DNA of 64,000 nt from Bog-756 sp963699085 (GTDB lineage Bacteria > Actinomycetota > Acidimicrobiia > Acidimicrobiales > RAAP-2). The notes under the pieces are model-generated. The model had not been told where the DNA came from. It saw only the letters and a list, made by a program, of their open reading frames with translations, and searched no databases. Shown piece after piece: positions 28,776 to 39,800 of this stretch. Location: positions 62,001 to 126,000 of the forward strand of contig CAVOTH010000005.1 of the NCBI GenBank assembly GCA_963699085.1. The letters run 5' to 3'. The position numbers were made by a program, and so were the translations under genes. The stretch's first letter is position 1. The number at the start of each line of letters is the position of its first letter.

Positions 28776-29195
28776 ATGTTCCGGACCGTGGTGGTGGGCG
28801 CCGACGGATCACCGTCGGCCGCCAAGGCAGTCGACGCCGCCATCGAGGTGGTGGCTCTGACCGGAGGGACCCTGCATGTGGTGTCGGCCTACAAGCCCGT
28901 TTCTGCGCCCGGCGGCAAGGTGCCGGACGAGTTCCGGAGCGCGGTCCAGCCCGACAGCGTGGTCCGCGGCGTGCTCGACGACCTGTCAGCCCGGGCCCGG
29001 GCCCGGGGTATCACCATCGAGCCACACGAACAGCGGAACGACCCGGCCCAGGCCGTCCACGACGTCGCCGAGCGGGTGGGCGCAGATCTCGTAGTGGCCG
29101 GCTCCCAGGGAATGGGCCGCCGGATCCTGTCCAGCATCCCCAACACGATCGCCCACCAGGCGACGTGCGCCGTCCTGATCGTCAAGACCGACTGA
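28776..29195 (+). CDS. Universal stress protein (UspA family), copy 1
   Basis: A 139-residue single-domain Usp. It opens FRTVVVGADGSPSA and ends with AGSQGMGRRILSSIPNTIAH then CAVLIVKTD. The nucleotide-loop GxxG is present but the final G(S/T) of the classical ATP motif is replaced by PN. It is followed 33 bases later by a second Usp. Mycobacterial Rv1636-type Usps bind cAMP, and this gene starts 36 bases from a divergent adenylate cyclase gene, so a cAMP link is plausible but unproven. Confidence 0.92.
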   Translation: MFRTVVVGADGSPSAAKAVDAAIEVVALTGGTLHVVSAYKPVSAPGGKVPDEFRSAVQPDSVVRGVLDDLSARARARGITIEPHEQRNDPAQAVHDVAERVGADLVVAGSQGMGRRILSSIPNTIAHQATCAVLIVKTD

Positions 29196-29228
29196 CCCGA
29201 TCTGCCGGGTCGGTCCCAAGGAGAGCCC

Positions 29229-29654
29229 GTGTACAACCTCATCGTGGTGGGCGTCGACGACTCACCCACGGCCAAGAAGGCCTTCGACCAGGCGGTCGAG
29301 TTCGCCAAGATGTCCGGCGGAACGCTGCACATCGTGACCGCCTACAAGCCCAAGCCGACCGGCGGGGTCGACGTACCCGACGAATTCCGGTACACGATGG
29401 AGTCGACCGTGGAAGCCGACGTGCTGCTGCGCAAATTGTCCGAGCAGGCCGTTGCTCAAGGCGTGACCGCCGAGGTTCACGCCGTGACGGCTGACCCCGC
29501 TGACTCGCTCATCAGCGTCGCCGACCGTGAGGGCGCCGACCTCATCGTCGTAGGGAACAAGGGGATGAAAGGGGCGCGCCGCGTGCTGGGTAGCGTCCCC
29601 AACTCCGTGGCCCACCGGGCCCACTGCTCGGTCCTCATCCTCCCGACGACCTGA
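29229..29654 (+). CDS. Universal stress protein (UspA family), copy 2
   Basis: A 141-residue Usp closely related to the preceding one (shared TAKKAFDQAVEFA-like helix, GGTLHIVTAYKP, VPDEFR). The C-terminal loop reads VVGNKGMKGARRVLGSVPNSVAH, close to the mycobacterial cAMP-binding Usp group. GTG start after AAGGAG. It is probably a tandem duplicate co-transcribed with copy 1. Confidence 0.92.
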   Translation: MYNLIVVGVDDSPTAKKAFDQAVEFAKMSGGTLHIVTAYKPKPTGGVDVPDEFRYTMESTVEADVLLRKLSEQAVAQGVTAEVHAVTADPADSLISVADREGADLIVVGNKGMKGARRVLGSVPNSVAHRAHCSVLILPTT

Positions 29655-29704
29655 CGGCGATCCTGATCGCGCCGAGAGCCGGGTCCCTTCGCGCCCTCAG
29701 TGGC

Positions 29705-30761
29705 TCAGTGGTCGGTCGCCCATAACTTTCCATATCCGAGTACTTCGATCCACACGGACTGACCCACGACCAGGACCAGGTCGCCCCGGGCGCGGGCAAG
29801 CAGCTGCTGGCCGGACGCAGCCGTTCGTTCGGCGCCGAGCGTGAGCAGCACAAGGGCATCGTGGCCATGGAACTGGACTTCGTCAACGGTGCTTTCCACC
29901 GTCCCGGATTGAGGTTCGGCGTGCAGCACGAGCTGCTCCGGCCGCAGGAGTACTGAGCACTCCCCGGTGGCTGCCGCCTCGCTGTCGCCTTTGAACCGGA
30001 TCGGTCCCAGGGCGGTCAACGCCCGGTCGCCGTCGATCCGGGCAGGAAGGATGTTCGCCTCGCCGATGGATGCGGCGATCTCGAGATCGGGAGGGTCGTA
30101 ATAGAGCGACCGGGGATCGGCGCACGCCTTGACCCGGCCGCCCCGCAGCACCGCGATCTGATCGGCCAAGGCCAGAGCCTCGTCCTGGTCGTGGGTCACC
30201 AGCACCGCCGTCGTGCCACTCTTTTTGAGGACGCGGACGACGTCGCGGCCCAGACCCACTCGGAGGGTGGCGTCGAGTGAGCTGAAGGGCTCGTCGAGGA
30301 GCACTACGGCCGGTCGAATGGCCAGGGCACGGGCCAAGGCCACCCGCTGCTGCTGTCCCCCGGACAGCTGGTGCGGGTACCGGCCCTCCAAGCCGGAAAG
30401 TCCGACCAGGTCGACAAGGTCGTCCAGATGGCCCCGGTCCTTCTTGGGTACGCCGAACGCGATGTTGCGGGCCACGTTCAGATGTGGGAATAGTGCACCT
30501 TCCTGGGGGACGTACCCGACCCCTCTGCGCTCCGCCCTCTCGAAGTGACGTCCGTCGTCGACCACCACATCGCCGATGGCGATCGATCCGGCATCGACAC
30601 GATCGAATCCGGCGATGAGCCGCAGGAGCGTCGTCTTGCCACTTCCCGAGGCGCCGACCACGGCGGTGATCGACTCATTCGGCACTTCCAGTTCCACGTC
30701 GAGCCAGGACCGGCGTGGTGTCGAAGCTCTTGTCGACGCCGGTCAGACGGATCGTCGTCAC
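29705..30761 (-). CDS. fbpC: ABC transporter ATPase, ferric iron type (one-base frameshift)
   Basis: About 351 residues. Walker A is GASGSGKTT, the signature LSGGQQQRVALARAL, Walker B VVLLDEPFSSLD, and the switch His is in LVTHDQDEA. A C-terminal TOBE-like region follows, typical of FbpC/PotA ATPases. The first 18 codons (TTIRLTGVDKSFDTTPVLA) are in another frame; removing one base near 30701 gives VLADVELEVPNES. The GTG start at 30761 overlaps the permease stop by four bases. It energises uptake through the fused permease and iron-type binding protein encoded upstream. Confidence 0.9.
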
Positions 30762-32371
30762 TGTGCCGTCTCCATGGCTCGGGCGGGAAGGCGGTCGAAG
30801 TAGCGGCCGATCACATAACTCGGCACGGCGGCGATCGCCATGATCATCAGAGCGAACGGGGCGGCCTGGCCATAGGACAGGTTCTGCTGGTAGGCCCAGA
30901 ACTGGGTGGCCAACGTCTGCACGCCCGTCGGCACCAGGATGAGGGTCGCCGTGAGCTCGGTGACCGCAGCCAGAAGGACCAGGCAGAACGAAGCGGCCAG
31001 CCCCGGCCCGATCAATGGGATGGTCACCCGTCGAAGGATGGTCAGGCGGCTCTGACCCAGCGATTGCGCCACTTCTTCCAGGTTGACCGGCGCGTGGCCG
31101 ACCGACGCCTTCACCCCGACAAGGGCCAGGGGGAAGAAGAGGATGGCGTAGGCGAGGACGAGCAACGGTGCGCTCTGATACAGGAAACCGTGCCCGTAGC
31201 GCTCCACGAAATAGCTCAAGGTGAACGCGATCACGATGCCAGGCATGGCCAGCACGAGATACGTACTGCGCTCCAACAGGCGACTCGAACGACCCGGGTG
31301 CCGGATGGCGAGCAACGCCACCGGTAGTGCCATCAGCGTGGCGAGGGCGGCAGCGGATCCGCTGTAGACGATGGTGTTCAATGTCGCTCCGGCCAGTGAG
31401 ACCCCGGTGAGCGAGTGGGCACCACCTTCGAACATCCAGTAGACAGACGACCCCACCGGGACCCCGAGCGCCAGCACGACGAGACCGACGAAGGCCAGGG
31501 TCACCGGTACTGTCGCCCTGCCCAGTTCGAGCCGCCGGGTCATCCGCTGGGCCTGCGGGCCGAGACGCACGGTCCGCACCCGCCCTCGGGCCGCGGCCTC
31601 GGCGATGACCACGACCAGGCCGAGCACGACAAGCACGAGTACGAGCGCGGACGCAGCAGAGACGTCGAAGGACACCTGGGACTCGGTAAAGATCTCGGTC
31701 GTGAATGTGGAGTACCCCAGGATCTCGAATGCGCCGTACTCGGCCAGGATGACCAGGGCGACCAGGAGGCAACCGCCGAGGATCGCCCCGCGGGCCTGGC
31801 TGACCGTGATCCGGAAGAACGTCCTGACCGGGCCCACCCCGAGACTGCGGGCGACATTCTCCTGCTCGGAGTCTCCGGCACGGAGGCTGGCGGCGACCGG
31901 GAGGTAGACCAAGGGGTAGACGGCGAGGGTCATCACCAGCACCGCGCCCTGGAACCCGTGTACCCAGGTGGTCAGGGACGCCCAGCCGAAACAGATCACG
32001 AAGTCCGGGATGGCGAAGGGGACGATCACCAGCACCGCCCAGATGCGACGCCCGGGCAGATCGGTGCGCTCCACACACCATGCCGCCAGAGTGCCGATGA
32101 CCGCACACAGCACGGTGACCACCACGGTCAGGCGCACGGTATTCCAGAGCAGAGTGAGGGTCAGTGACCGAAAGACGAGATGGACGATCGTGGCGAAGCC
32201 GGCGTTGCTGGCCTCGATGAGCAGGAAGAGCAGCGGTGCGAACAGGATCACCCCCACGATCGAGCTCAGGATCTTGAGCAGGCGCGGACTGCGGGAAGAT
32301 CGGGCTTCCGCCGGTCCCGCCCCTACGAGATCCGAGCCGGGAATCTCCTCATCTACCAGGTAGACCGTCAT
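30758..32371 (-). CDS. fbpB: Fused ABC transporter permease, ferric iron type
   Basis: A 537-residue protein with twelve predicted helices in two halves, each carrying the EAA loop that docks the ATPase (SLGVGPVRTFFRITV near 205 and SLGQSRLTILRRVTIPL near 445). Such two-domain permeases are typical of FbpB/AfuB ferric iron systems. The ATG at 32371 is chosen; a GTG 36 bases earlier is also possible. It starts 47 bases after the binding-protein stop and overlaps the ATPase gene, so the three form an operon. Confidence 0.9.
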   Translation of the reverse strand: MTVYLVDEEIPGSDLVGAGPAEARSSRSPRLLKILSSIVGVILFAPLLFLLIEASNAGFATIVHLVFRSLTLTLLWNTVRLTVVVTVLCAVIGTLAAWCVERTDLPGRRIWAVLVIVPFAIPDFVICFGWASLTTWVHGFQGAVLVMTLAVYPLVYLPVAASLRAGDSEQENVARSLGVGPVRTFFRITVSQARGAILGGCLLVALVILAEYGAFEILGYSTFTTEIFTESQVSFDVSAASALVLVLVVLGLVVVIAEAAARGRVRTVRLGPQAQRMTRRLELGRATVPVTLAFVGLVVLALGVPVGSSVYWMFEGGAHSLTGVSLAGATLNTIVYSGSAAALATLMALPVALLAIRHPGRSSRLLERSTYLVLAMPGIVIAFTLSYFVERYGHGFLYQSAPLLVLAYAILFFPLALVGVKASVGHAPVNLEEVAQSLGQSRLTILRRVTIPLIGPGLAASFCLVLLAAVTELTATLILVPTGVQTLATQFWAYQQNLSYGQAAPFALMIMAIAAVPSYVIGRYFDRLPARAMETAQ

Positions 32372-32417
32372 GTGGCCGCGGAACTCCGGCGCCAGGCGTC
32401 CCCCCACCCGACGACGG

Positions 32418-33458
32418 TCACAGGAGGCCGGCCTGCTTGAGGAGGGTGATCGCCCTCGCGCCGTCGCCGAGTTCGGGGATCGAGATGGGATTGGGCTGCA
32501 ACTGGTCGAACGGGGTCTCCGGCTGGTCGGTGGTCACCCCCGAGGCGATGGGGTACTCGAAGCTGATCGAGTGGGCGATGATCTCCTGGCCCTGTGCGGA
32601 AACCAGATAAGCGAGAAACTTCTGGGCGTCGGCTTGGTGGGTGCTCGATTTGAGGAGCCCCGCAGGGGAGATGTCCAGTACGTAACCCGGGTCACCGGGA
32701 GCGAAATAGCTGATGTCCGAGTGCATGTTGGACGAACCGATCTCCGCCCGCATGCGGTACCAGTAGTACTGGTTGATGACACCGAACGCGACCTCGCCCC
32801 GGTTGACATCGTTGGCGATGGTCTCATTGTCGGGATACACGTTGTCGCCCGCGTTGGCTTTGATCCCTTCCAGCCAATTCAGTGTGGCAGCGGTGCCGTA
32901 GGTCCGGTCGACCGAGGTGACGATGGGCTGGAAATCGGTCTCGCCAGCTGCAAATGCCAGCTTCCCCTTGTAGCGGGAGTCGGCGAGCTGGAGCACCGAC
33001 GTCGGCAGTTCATCCGCCGAGATGAGACTCGGGTTGTAGATGAGCACGCTGACCCGGGCTGACACGCCCACCCAGTCGCCGGATGGCGAGTTGAACTTGC
33101 TCGGCGTGTGGGCGAGCGTCGACGGGTCGACCTGGGCCAGCAAGCCGTTGTCGGAGAGATACTGGATGGCCGGAGTGTTCTCCGTGTAGACCACGTCAGC
33201 CGGCGAGCGTCCACCTTCTGTCACGATCTCGTCCGTCAGGGTGTCCTCGTCGTCGCTGCGCACGTTGACCTTGATGCCTGTCTCCTTCTCGAATCCGGCG
33301 ACAAGTGCGTCAGTGGTCTGTACGTGCTGTCCGCTGTAGAGCGTGATGGACGGGCCGGAGGATGACGACGAGCCACATGCGGTCAGGAGACTCGCCAGCG
33401 CGACGATCGCACCTGCGACCGCCAATCCCGGGCTACGAAGCCAGTGGTTGACCCTCAC
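32418..33458 (-). CDS. fbpA: Ferric iron ABC transporter substrate-binding lipoprotein
   Basis: A 346-residue lipoprotein with lipobox LTAC followed by GSSSSSG. The mature protein starts ITLYSGQHVQTTDALVAGFEKETGIKVNVR, as in FbpA/FutA/AfuA proteins. The adjacent tyrosines in VINQYYWYRM are the usual iron-coordinating pair. GTG at 33458 gives a compact signal peptide; longer forms to 33578 are possible. A DtxR-like palindrome lies upstream at 33593-33608, matching iron-repressed expression. Confidence 0.9.
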   Translation of the reverse strand: MRVNHWLRSPGLAVAGAIVALASLLTACGSSSSSGPSITLYSGQHVQTTDALVAGFEKETGIKVNVRSDDEDTLTDEIVTEGGRSPADVVYTENTPAIQYLSDNGLLAQVDPSTLAHTPSKFNSPSGDWVGVSARVSVLIYNPSLISADELPTSVLQLADSRYKGKLAFAAGETDFQPIVTSVDRTYGTAATLNWLEGIKANAGDNVYPDNETIANDVNRGEVAFGVINQYYWYRMRAEIGSSNMHSDISYFAPGDPGYVLDISPAGLLKSSTHQADAQKFLAYLVSAQGQEIIAHSISFEYPIASGVTTDQPETPFDQLQPNPISIPELGDGARAITLLKQAGLL

Positions 33459-33592
33459 GATGGTTCGCCCGGGAGAACGCAGCGGGGCACGACGCTGGCA
33501 CAGCTCACCGCTGTTTCGATTCTTGCCACTTCGTATGTCCCTCGCTCGACCGGCAGATGAGTCAGCTGATATACCCATCCCTTAGCCAGATG

Positions 33593-33608
33593 GTTAGGTA
33601 CACCTAAC
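33593..33608. promoter_or_regulatory. DtxR/IdeR-like operator for the iron transporter operon
   Basis: GTTAGGT-AC-ACCTAAC is a perfect 7-bp inverted repeat. The half site TTAGGT is the core of DtxR/IdeR boxes. On the transporter strand a TATAGT hexamer overlaps it, so repressor binding would block a promoter. No DtxR-family gene is in the window. Confidence 0.65.
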
Positions 33609-33869
33609 TATACCGCCAAAGTCGGCGCCTGCACACTGGGTCTGGAGCCGATCCGACCGGCGGCGGCGCTCCGGCCAGGACCGGCTGCGTCGGAGGATCA
33701 GAATCCATGTCGGCGGGACCGCTATCGCTGACAGCCGGGCCCCCGTCGCCGAGGGGACAGTCGATCCCTGCCCGCGACCATGCTCCGGGGGATCCGACGA
33801 CGCCCGGCCGGTCCATCCCCGCAGTGAGCTCCCATATGTAGCCGTTATCCGGCAGCGGCAGCCACCGGG

Positions 33870-36800
33870 CTATTGAAGGCTTGAGGACCCGAACACGCTG
33901 TTCGGGTGGTCCACCACCACACCGGTGTTACCGGTGACGATGAGCGCCCCATAGACCTGGTTGCCGGTCACGGTCACGCCACCCGAGTCGTGGGTGACGG
34001 AGACTGCACCGAGTGCGGTGTTCTGCTGCATCGACACTCCACCTGTATCAGAGGTGAACGAGACACCACCGATCAGGGTCGAGCCTTGGCAGGACGAGGT
34101 GCCGTTACCGACCACGATCGGACCGGTTGCGCCGGTAGCCGTGAAGATCAGGGCGAAGCTGCTGTCGCACATCCGCACCGTCCCTCCGGTCCCGGTGAGC
34201 GCACCGAGAACCAGAGCTCCTTCGGCGTCGAGCGCCCCCCCTGACTTGACCGTGATCGAACCGATGACTGTACAGCCGGGGGCGATGCGGACCGACTGGC
34301 CCGCCGACACGGTCACCGAGCCGATGGTCAAGCAGGCGAGTGTCGTGGTGTTCTCCACGGTCAGTGTGCCCGAGACGAAGGTGAAGCCGTAGTTGACCGC
34401 GGACAGCGATCCCGGCGAACACGTGATCGGGTAGGAGCCTGCCGGACTCGTCGTCGTGGCTGTGGTGGCGCACGCCGCCTGACCGGTCACACCGGACGTG
34501 GAGAGCGTTTGGCCGTTCACGAATCCGGACACCACGTAGGTGAGCGGCGGGTTGGCCGAACCGAACTCCTTGGTCAGATTGGTGGCGGCCACGGTGAGCG
34601 TGGCCGGGCTGACCGTCACCGTCCCTCCGGCGTAGGTGATGGTGTAGTTCGGATCCGAGGCCCCGCTGCACGAAGACGAGTACGTCCCGACCGGGCTGGT
34701 GGGGCCTACAGCCGTTGAGCAGCTCAGCCCGGCGCCGAGCGCCGAGGACGTATCGCCGTTCTTGAGTCCGGTCACCGTCGCAGTAATGGTCGGCTTCTGG
34801 CCGCCATAGGTCATGGTGGCCGACGCTGCCGTCACCGTGAGCGGTGCGGGAGTGACCGAATCCGCGCCGTTGACGTAGTCGATCACATAGTTCGGATCGG
34901 ACGCCCCGGAGCACGAGGTGCTGTAGTTGCCCACCCCGCTCGAGGCCGTACCGGCGGACGAGCAGGAGGGAGGGGTGGTGAGCGACGAAGGCCCATCGCC
35001 ATTCTCGAAGCCCGTATAGGACGGGGTGACCGGGGATGTCCCGGTCCCGTAGGTACGGGAGTCGGACGACGCCGTGATGATCAGGGTCGACGCTCCGACC
35101 ACCACGTTGCCGGGAACGTAGGTGAGGGTGTAGTCCGGATCCGAACCACCCGAGCAACTGCTCGCGTAGGTGCCGACCGGACTGGACGAGGTCGCCGCCG
35201 TGTTGCAGACCGGCGTCGCGTTCAGCACCCCGGGTCCGTCTCCGTTGACGAATCCCGAGTACGTGGGTGTGATAGCAGGTGGTGCTGATCCGTAGGTCAT
35301 GGTGCCCGAGGATGCAGCCACAACGAGTGACGCAGCCACCTCCTGGACCACGCCGACCACATAGCTGATCTGGTAGTTGCCGTCGATCCCACCCGAGCAC
35401 GAGCTGGGGTAGGCGCCGACCGGGGTGGTCGCCGACGCGGAAGTCGTGCAGGCCAGCCCCGAACCCAGGACGGCGGCGGTCTCGCCATTGACCAGACCGG
35501 TCACCGTCGGACTGATCGCGGGCACCGGGGAGCCATAGGTGAACGAGCCCGACGATGCGGTCACCGTGGCCGCGGCCGGGGTGACCACGACCGTCCCGTC
35601 GACATAGGTCACCGAGTAGTTCGGGTCGGAGGCACCCATGCAGGAACTCGGGTACGAGCCGACCGGGCTCGAGGAGTCTGCAGCTGTGGTACATGTCAGC
35701 CCACTACCGAGGACCGACGGATCCTCGCCGTTCTGCAGGCCATTGACCGAGGGGGTCACGGCAACGGCCGCCGAGCCATAGGTCGTGGAACCGGATCCCG
35801 CCGTCACCGTCACGTCGGCCTGGCCGACGGTGACGCTCCCCGCCGAGTAGGTGATCGAATAGTTGGGGTCCGAGGCACCCGAACAACTGCTGGCGTACGT
35901 ACCCACCGGCGTCGTCGGAAGTACCGGCGACGTACAGGTCGGTCCCGTGGTCAACGATGACCCAGTGTCACCGTTGACCAGGCCCGCATAGGTCGGGGTG
36001 ATGTAGGGGGGTGCCGCCCCGTACGCCTGGGACGTCGACGAGGCGGTGATACCGAGCGGCGCCGGGTTCACGACCGTCTGGCCCGGCTCGTAGGTGATGT
36101 CGTAGTTGGCGTCCACTGCGCCCGAGCAGCTCGTCGTGTAGGTACCTACCGGTGTCGTCGGAAGTACCGGTGACGTACAGGTCGGCCCCGTGGCCAACGA
36201 CGACGCAGTGTCGCCGTTGACCAGTCCCGCATAAGTCGGGGTGATGGTTGGCGATGCCGCCCCGTAGGTCTGGGACGTCGACGAGGCGGTGATGCCGAGC
36301 GGCGCCGGTTCCACGACCGTCTGGCCCGGCTCGTAGGTGATGTCGTAGTTGGCGTCCACTGCGCCCGAGCAGCTCGTCGTGTAGCTCCCCACGCCGCTCG
36401 ACGACGACGCAGTGGTCGTGCAGTTCGGCGGAGTGGTGAGCGAGGCTTCCGTATCACCGGCGGTGAAGCCCTCGTAGGTGGGTGTCACGGCCGATGGCGT
36501 GCTGCCGTAGGTCGATGTTCCACTCGAGGCCACGATTACCAGCGGAGCCTGGCCGATCACCACGGAGCCGGGCTCGTAGGTGACCGTGTAGTTGGAGTCG
36601 ACTGCGCCCGAGCATTCCGTCGGATACGAACCCGCGGCCGACGAGGAGGTCGCGGTGGTCGTGCACGTCGGTGCCGTGCCCAACGACGACGCACTGTCCC
36701 CGTTGACAAAGCCGGAATAGGAGGCTGTCACCTGGGGCACGGATCCGCCATAGGTCACGGCCGACGATGACGCCGTCACCACCAGAGAAGCCGGGTCGAC

Positions 36801-39800
36801 GGTCACGTTGCCGGGCTCGTAGGCGACCGTGTAGTTGGAGTCGACCGCACCCGAGCATTCCGTCGGATAGGAGCCGACTGCGGACGAGGAGGTCGCTGTG
36901 GTCGTGCACGTCGGTGCCGTGCCCAACGACGACGCACTGTCCCCGTTGACAAAGCCGGAATAGGAAGCTGTCACCTGGGGCACGGATCCGCCATAGGTCA
37001 CGGCCGACGATGACGCCGTCACCACCAGAGCGGCCGGGCCCACCGTCACGCTGCCGCCCACGTAGGTGATCGTGTAGTTGGAGTCGACCGCGCCCGAGCA
37101 CACCGAGGCGTAGGCGCCAACGGGACTACCCGGCTGGGCCGAGGTCGAGCACATCAGGCCGGCCCCGAGGACGCTGGTGTCGTCGCCATTGACCAGGCCC
37201 GTGGCCTGGGCCGAGATTGCCGGTACCGGGTCGCCATAGGTGAGTGACGCAGACGCCGCCGTGATTGTCAGCGAGGCCGGTGTCACCGTCGTCGAGCCGG
37301 CGACGTAGGTGAAGGCGTAGTTCGGGTCTGCGGCACCGGTGCAGGTGGCCAGGTACGAGCCTGTCGGGCTCGAGGAGGTGGCCTCGGTCGTGCACGTCAG
37401 CCCCGCTCCGAGCACCGATGCCCCCTCGCCGTTCTGCAGGCCGTCGATGGTCGGGGTCACCGCCGGCACCGGGTCGCCGTAGGTCATCGACGCCGACGAG
37501 GCGGTGATCGTCACCGGTGCCGGTGTCACCGTCGTCGAGCCGGACACGTACGAGATGTCGTAGTTCGGGTCGGCAGCACCGGTGCAGGTGGACGGGTACG
37601 ACCCGGTCGGGCTGGAGGAGGTGGCCTGGGTGGTGCAGGTCAGCCCCGCGCCGAGCACCGATGCCCCCTCACCGTTCTGCAGGCCGTTGACCGTCGGTGT
37701 CACCGTCGGCGCCGAGGAGCCGTAGGTCATGGACGCCGAGGACGCGGTGATGGTCACGGGTGCGGGTGAGACCGTGACGGAGCCGGCGACGTACGAGATG
37801 TCGTAGTTCGGGTCGGCGGCACCGGTGCAGGTGGCCGGATAGGTACCGACCCCGCTTTCCGCGTCAGCCGTTGTGGTGCACGTGGGTTGAGAGGTCAGCG
37901 ACGAAGCTGTGTCCCCGTTCAGGAACCCCGAGTACGACGGCGTGATGGCCGTGGCCGCCGTGCCGTAGGTGGTGGCGGCCGACGATGCCGTGACCACCAA
38001 TGGCGCGGCACCGACGACGACCTGGCCGTTGGTGACACTGATCGTGTAGTTCGGGTCAGCGGCGCCCGTGCATGTTGACGGGTAGTCGCCGACGGGACTC
38101 GTGGCGCCGGCCGTGGTGGTGCAAGTTGGCGCGGTGGTGAGCGAAGTCGAGGTGTCCCCGTTGACGAATCCGGTGTAGGACGGCGTGATTGCCGGTGGGG
38201 CGCCACCGTAGGTCATCGTCCCCGATGAGGCGGAAATGCTGAGCGGGGCCGGGCCCACCACGATCTCGCCATTGGCGTAGGTGATGGTGTAGTTGGCCGC
38301 GGCGGCTCCGGCGCACTGGGTCGGGTAGTTGCCGGCCGGGCTGGAGGACGTCGCCGACGTGGTGCACGTCGGATCCGAGGTGAGGACTCCGGGTCCGTCA
38401 CCGTTCACGAAACCGGCGTAGGAGGCCGTCACCGGGGCCGGGGCCGTGCCGTAGATGACGGCCGAGCTGGAGGCGATCACGCTCAGGGGGGCGGGCGTGA
38501 CGGCCATGGGAAGTGCTGACGACGTACTCGACGCCGACGCCGAGTCGCCGGTGTATGCGCTCTTCAGCGAATGTTCACCGGCGGTCAGAGCTGCTGTGGT
38601 GCAGGTTGCCTGATAATTCGCGCCAACCTGGGTGAGCGACACCGCGCCACACCCTGTCAGGGTGTTGGAGCCGTCCAGGAACGAAGCCGTCCCCCCGCCA
38701 TCGGACCCGGTGATCGTGGCCGTGAAGGTTACCGACTGGCCGTACGTCGGCGATGTCACCGACGCGCTCAGCGACGTCACGGTCGTCGACTGAGCGGGCA
38801 CGAAGATGGCCAGCGCGTGTGACGACATGGAGTCGGTGGCCAATGACGAGAAGGTGGCGTTGGCGGGCATGCTCACCGCGGTAGGAGTGAGTTGGTTGGT
38901 TGTGTTCCCGTTGCCGAGTTGGCCGAAGCTGTTCAGACCCCAGGAGTCGATGCTCCCATTTGGAAGCAGGGCCGACGAGAAGTACTCGCCGGCGGAGATC
39001 GAGGACGGGGTGGTTGTGATCGAGGAGACAACGGGCGTCGTGGATGATGTCGTCGTGCCGTTGCCCAGCTGCCCGTAGGTATTGTCCCCCCAGGCGTAGA
39101 CCTTTCCGTTGGTGCCGATGGCCAGGCTGTGGTCGAGACCGGCAGCGAGCGCCACGGCCGAGACGCCTGCCGGCATCGAGGTCACGGTCGGCTTCGTGTG
39201 GACGTTCTTCTCCCCTGTGCCCAGCTGCCCATCGGAGTTCTCGCCCCATGCGTAGACGTTGCCGTCAGAGCCTTCGGCCAGGCTGTGATAACCACCGGCG
39301 GCGATGATCGTGGCATGGACGCCCGAGGGGAAGTCGGCTAGGACCGGGGATACGGGGGTCGTCTTACTGCCATCTCCGAGCTGGCCGTAGCCGTCATAGC
39401 CCCAGCCGTACACGGTTCCGGTCGACGTGAGGGCGAGGCTGTGGTATTGACCTTCGGCGATTGCACGGACCACGGTACCGGCAGGAATAGACACGACCAC
39501 CGGGGTGGTCGCGTCCGCTACCACAGTACCGTTGCCCAGCTCATCGAGGCTGTTGTCGCCCCATGCATAGACGCTGCCGTTGGAGCCGAGGGCGATGCTG
39601 TCGTTCAGGCCGGCAGCGATCTCTGTGGCGTGGACCCCACTGGGGAGAAGCACGGCCACCGGCGTCGAACTGTTGGTGGTGGTCCCGTTGCCGAGTTGGC
39701 CGAATCCGTTGTCCCCCCACGCGTAGAGGGTGCCGTTGGAGCCGATGGCGAGGCTGTGATTTCCTCCCGCCGCGGCGGCGGTCGCAGTCACGCCCGATGG

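Noticed and set aside
33604..33816. Small reverse-strand open frame in the fbpA-giant gene gap
   Set aside because: Pro/Ala/Gly-rich product with no signal peptide, ribosome-binding site or domain; the 33609-33869 gap otherwise shows nothing recognisable.
34105..35694. Alternative-frame 529-codon ORF inside the giant MBG gene
   Set aside because: Same strand, other frame; the periodic repeats keep the third-position frame open. The composition is Arg/His/Gly-rich with no domain.
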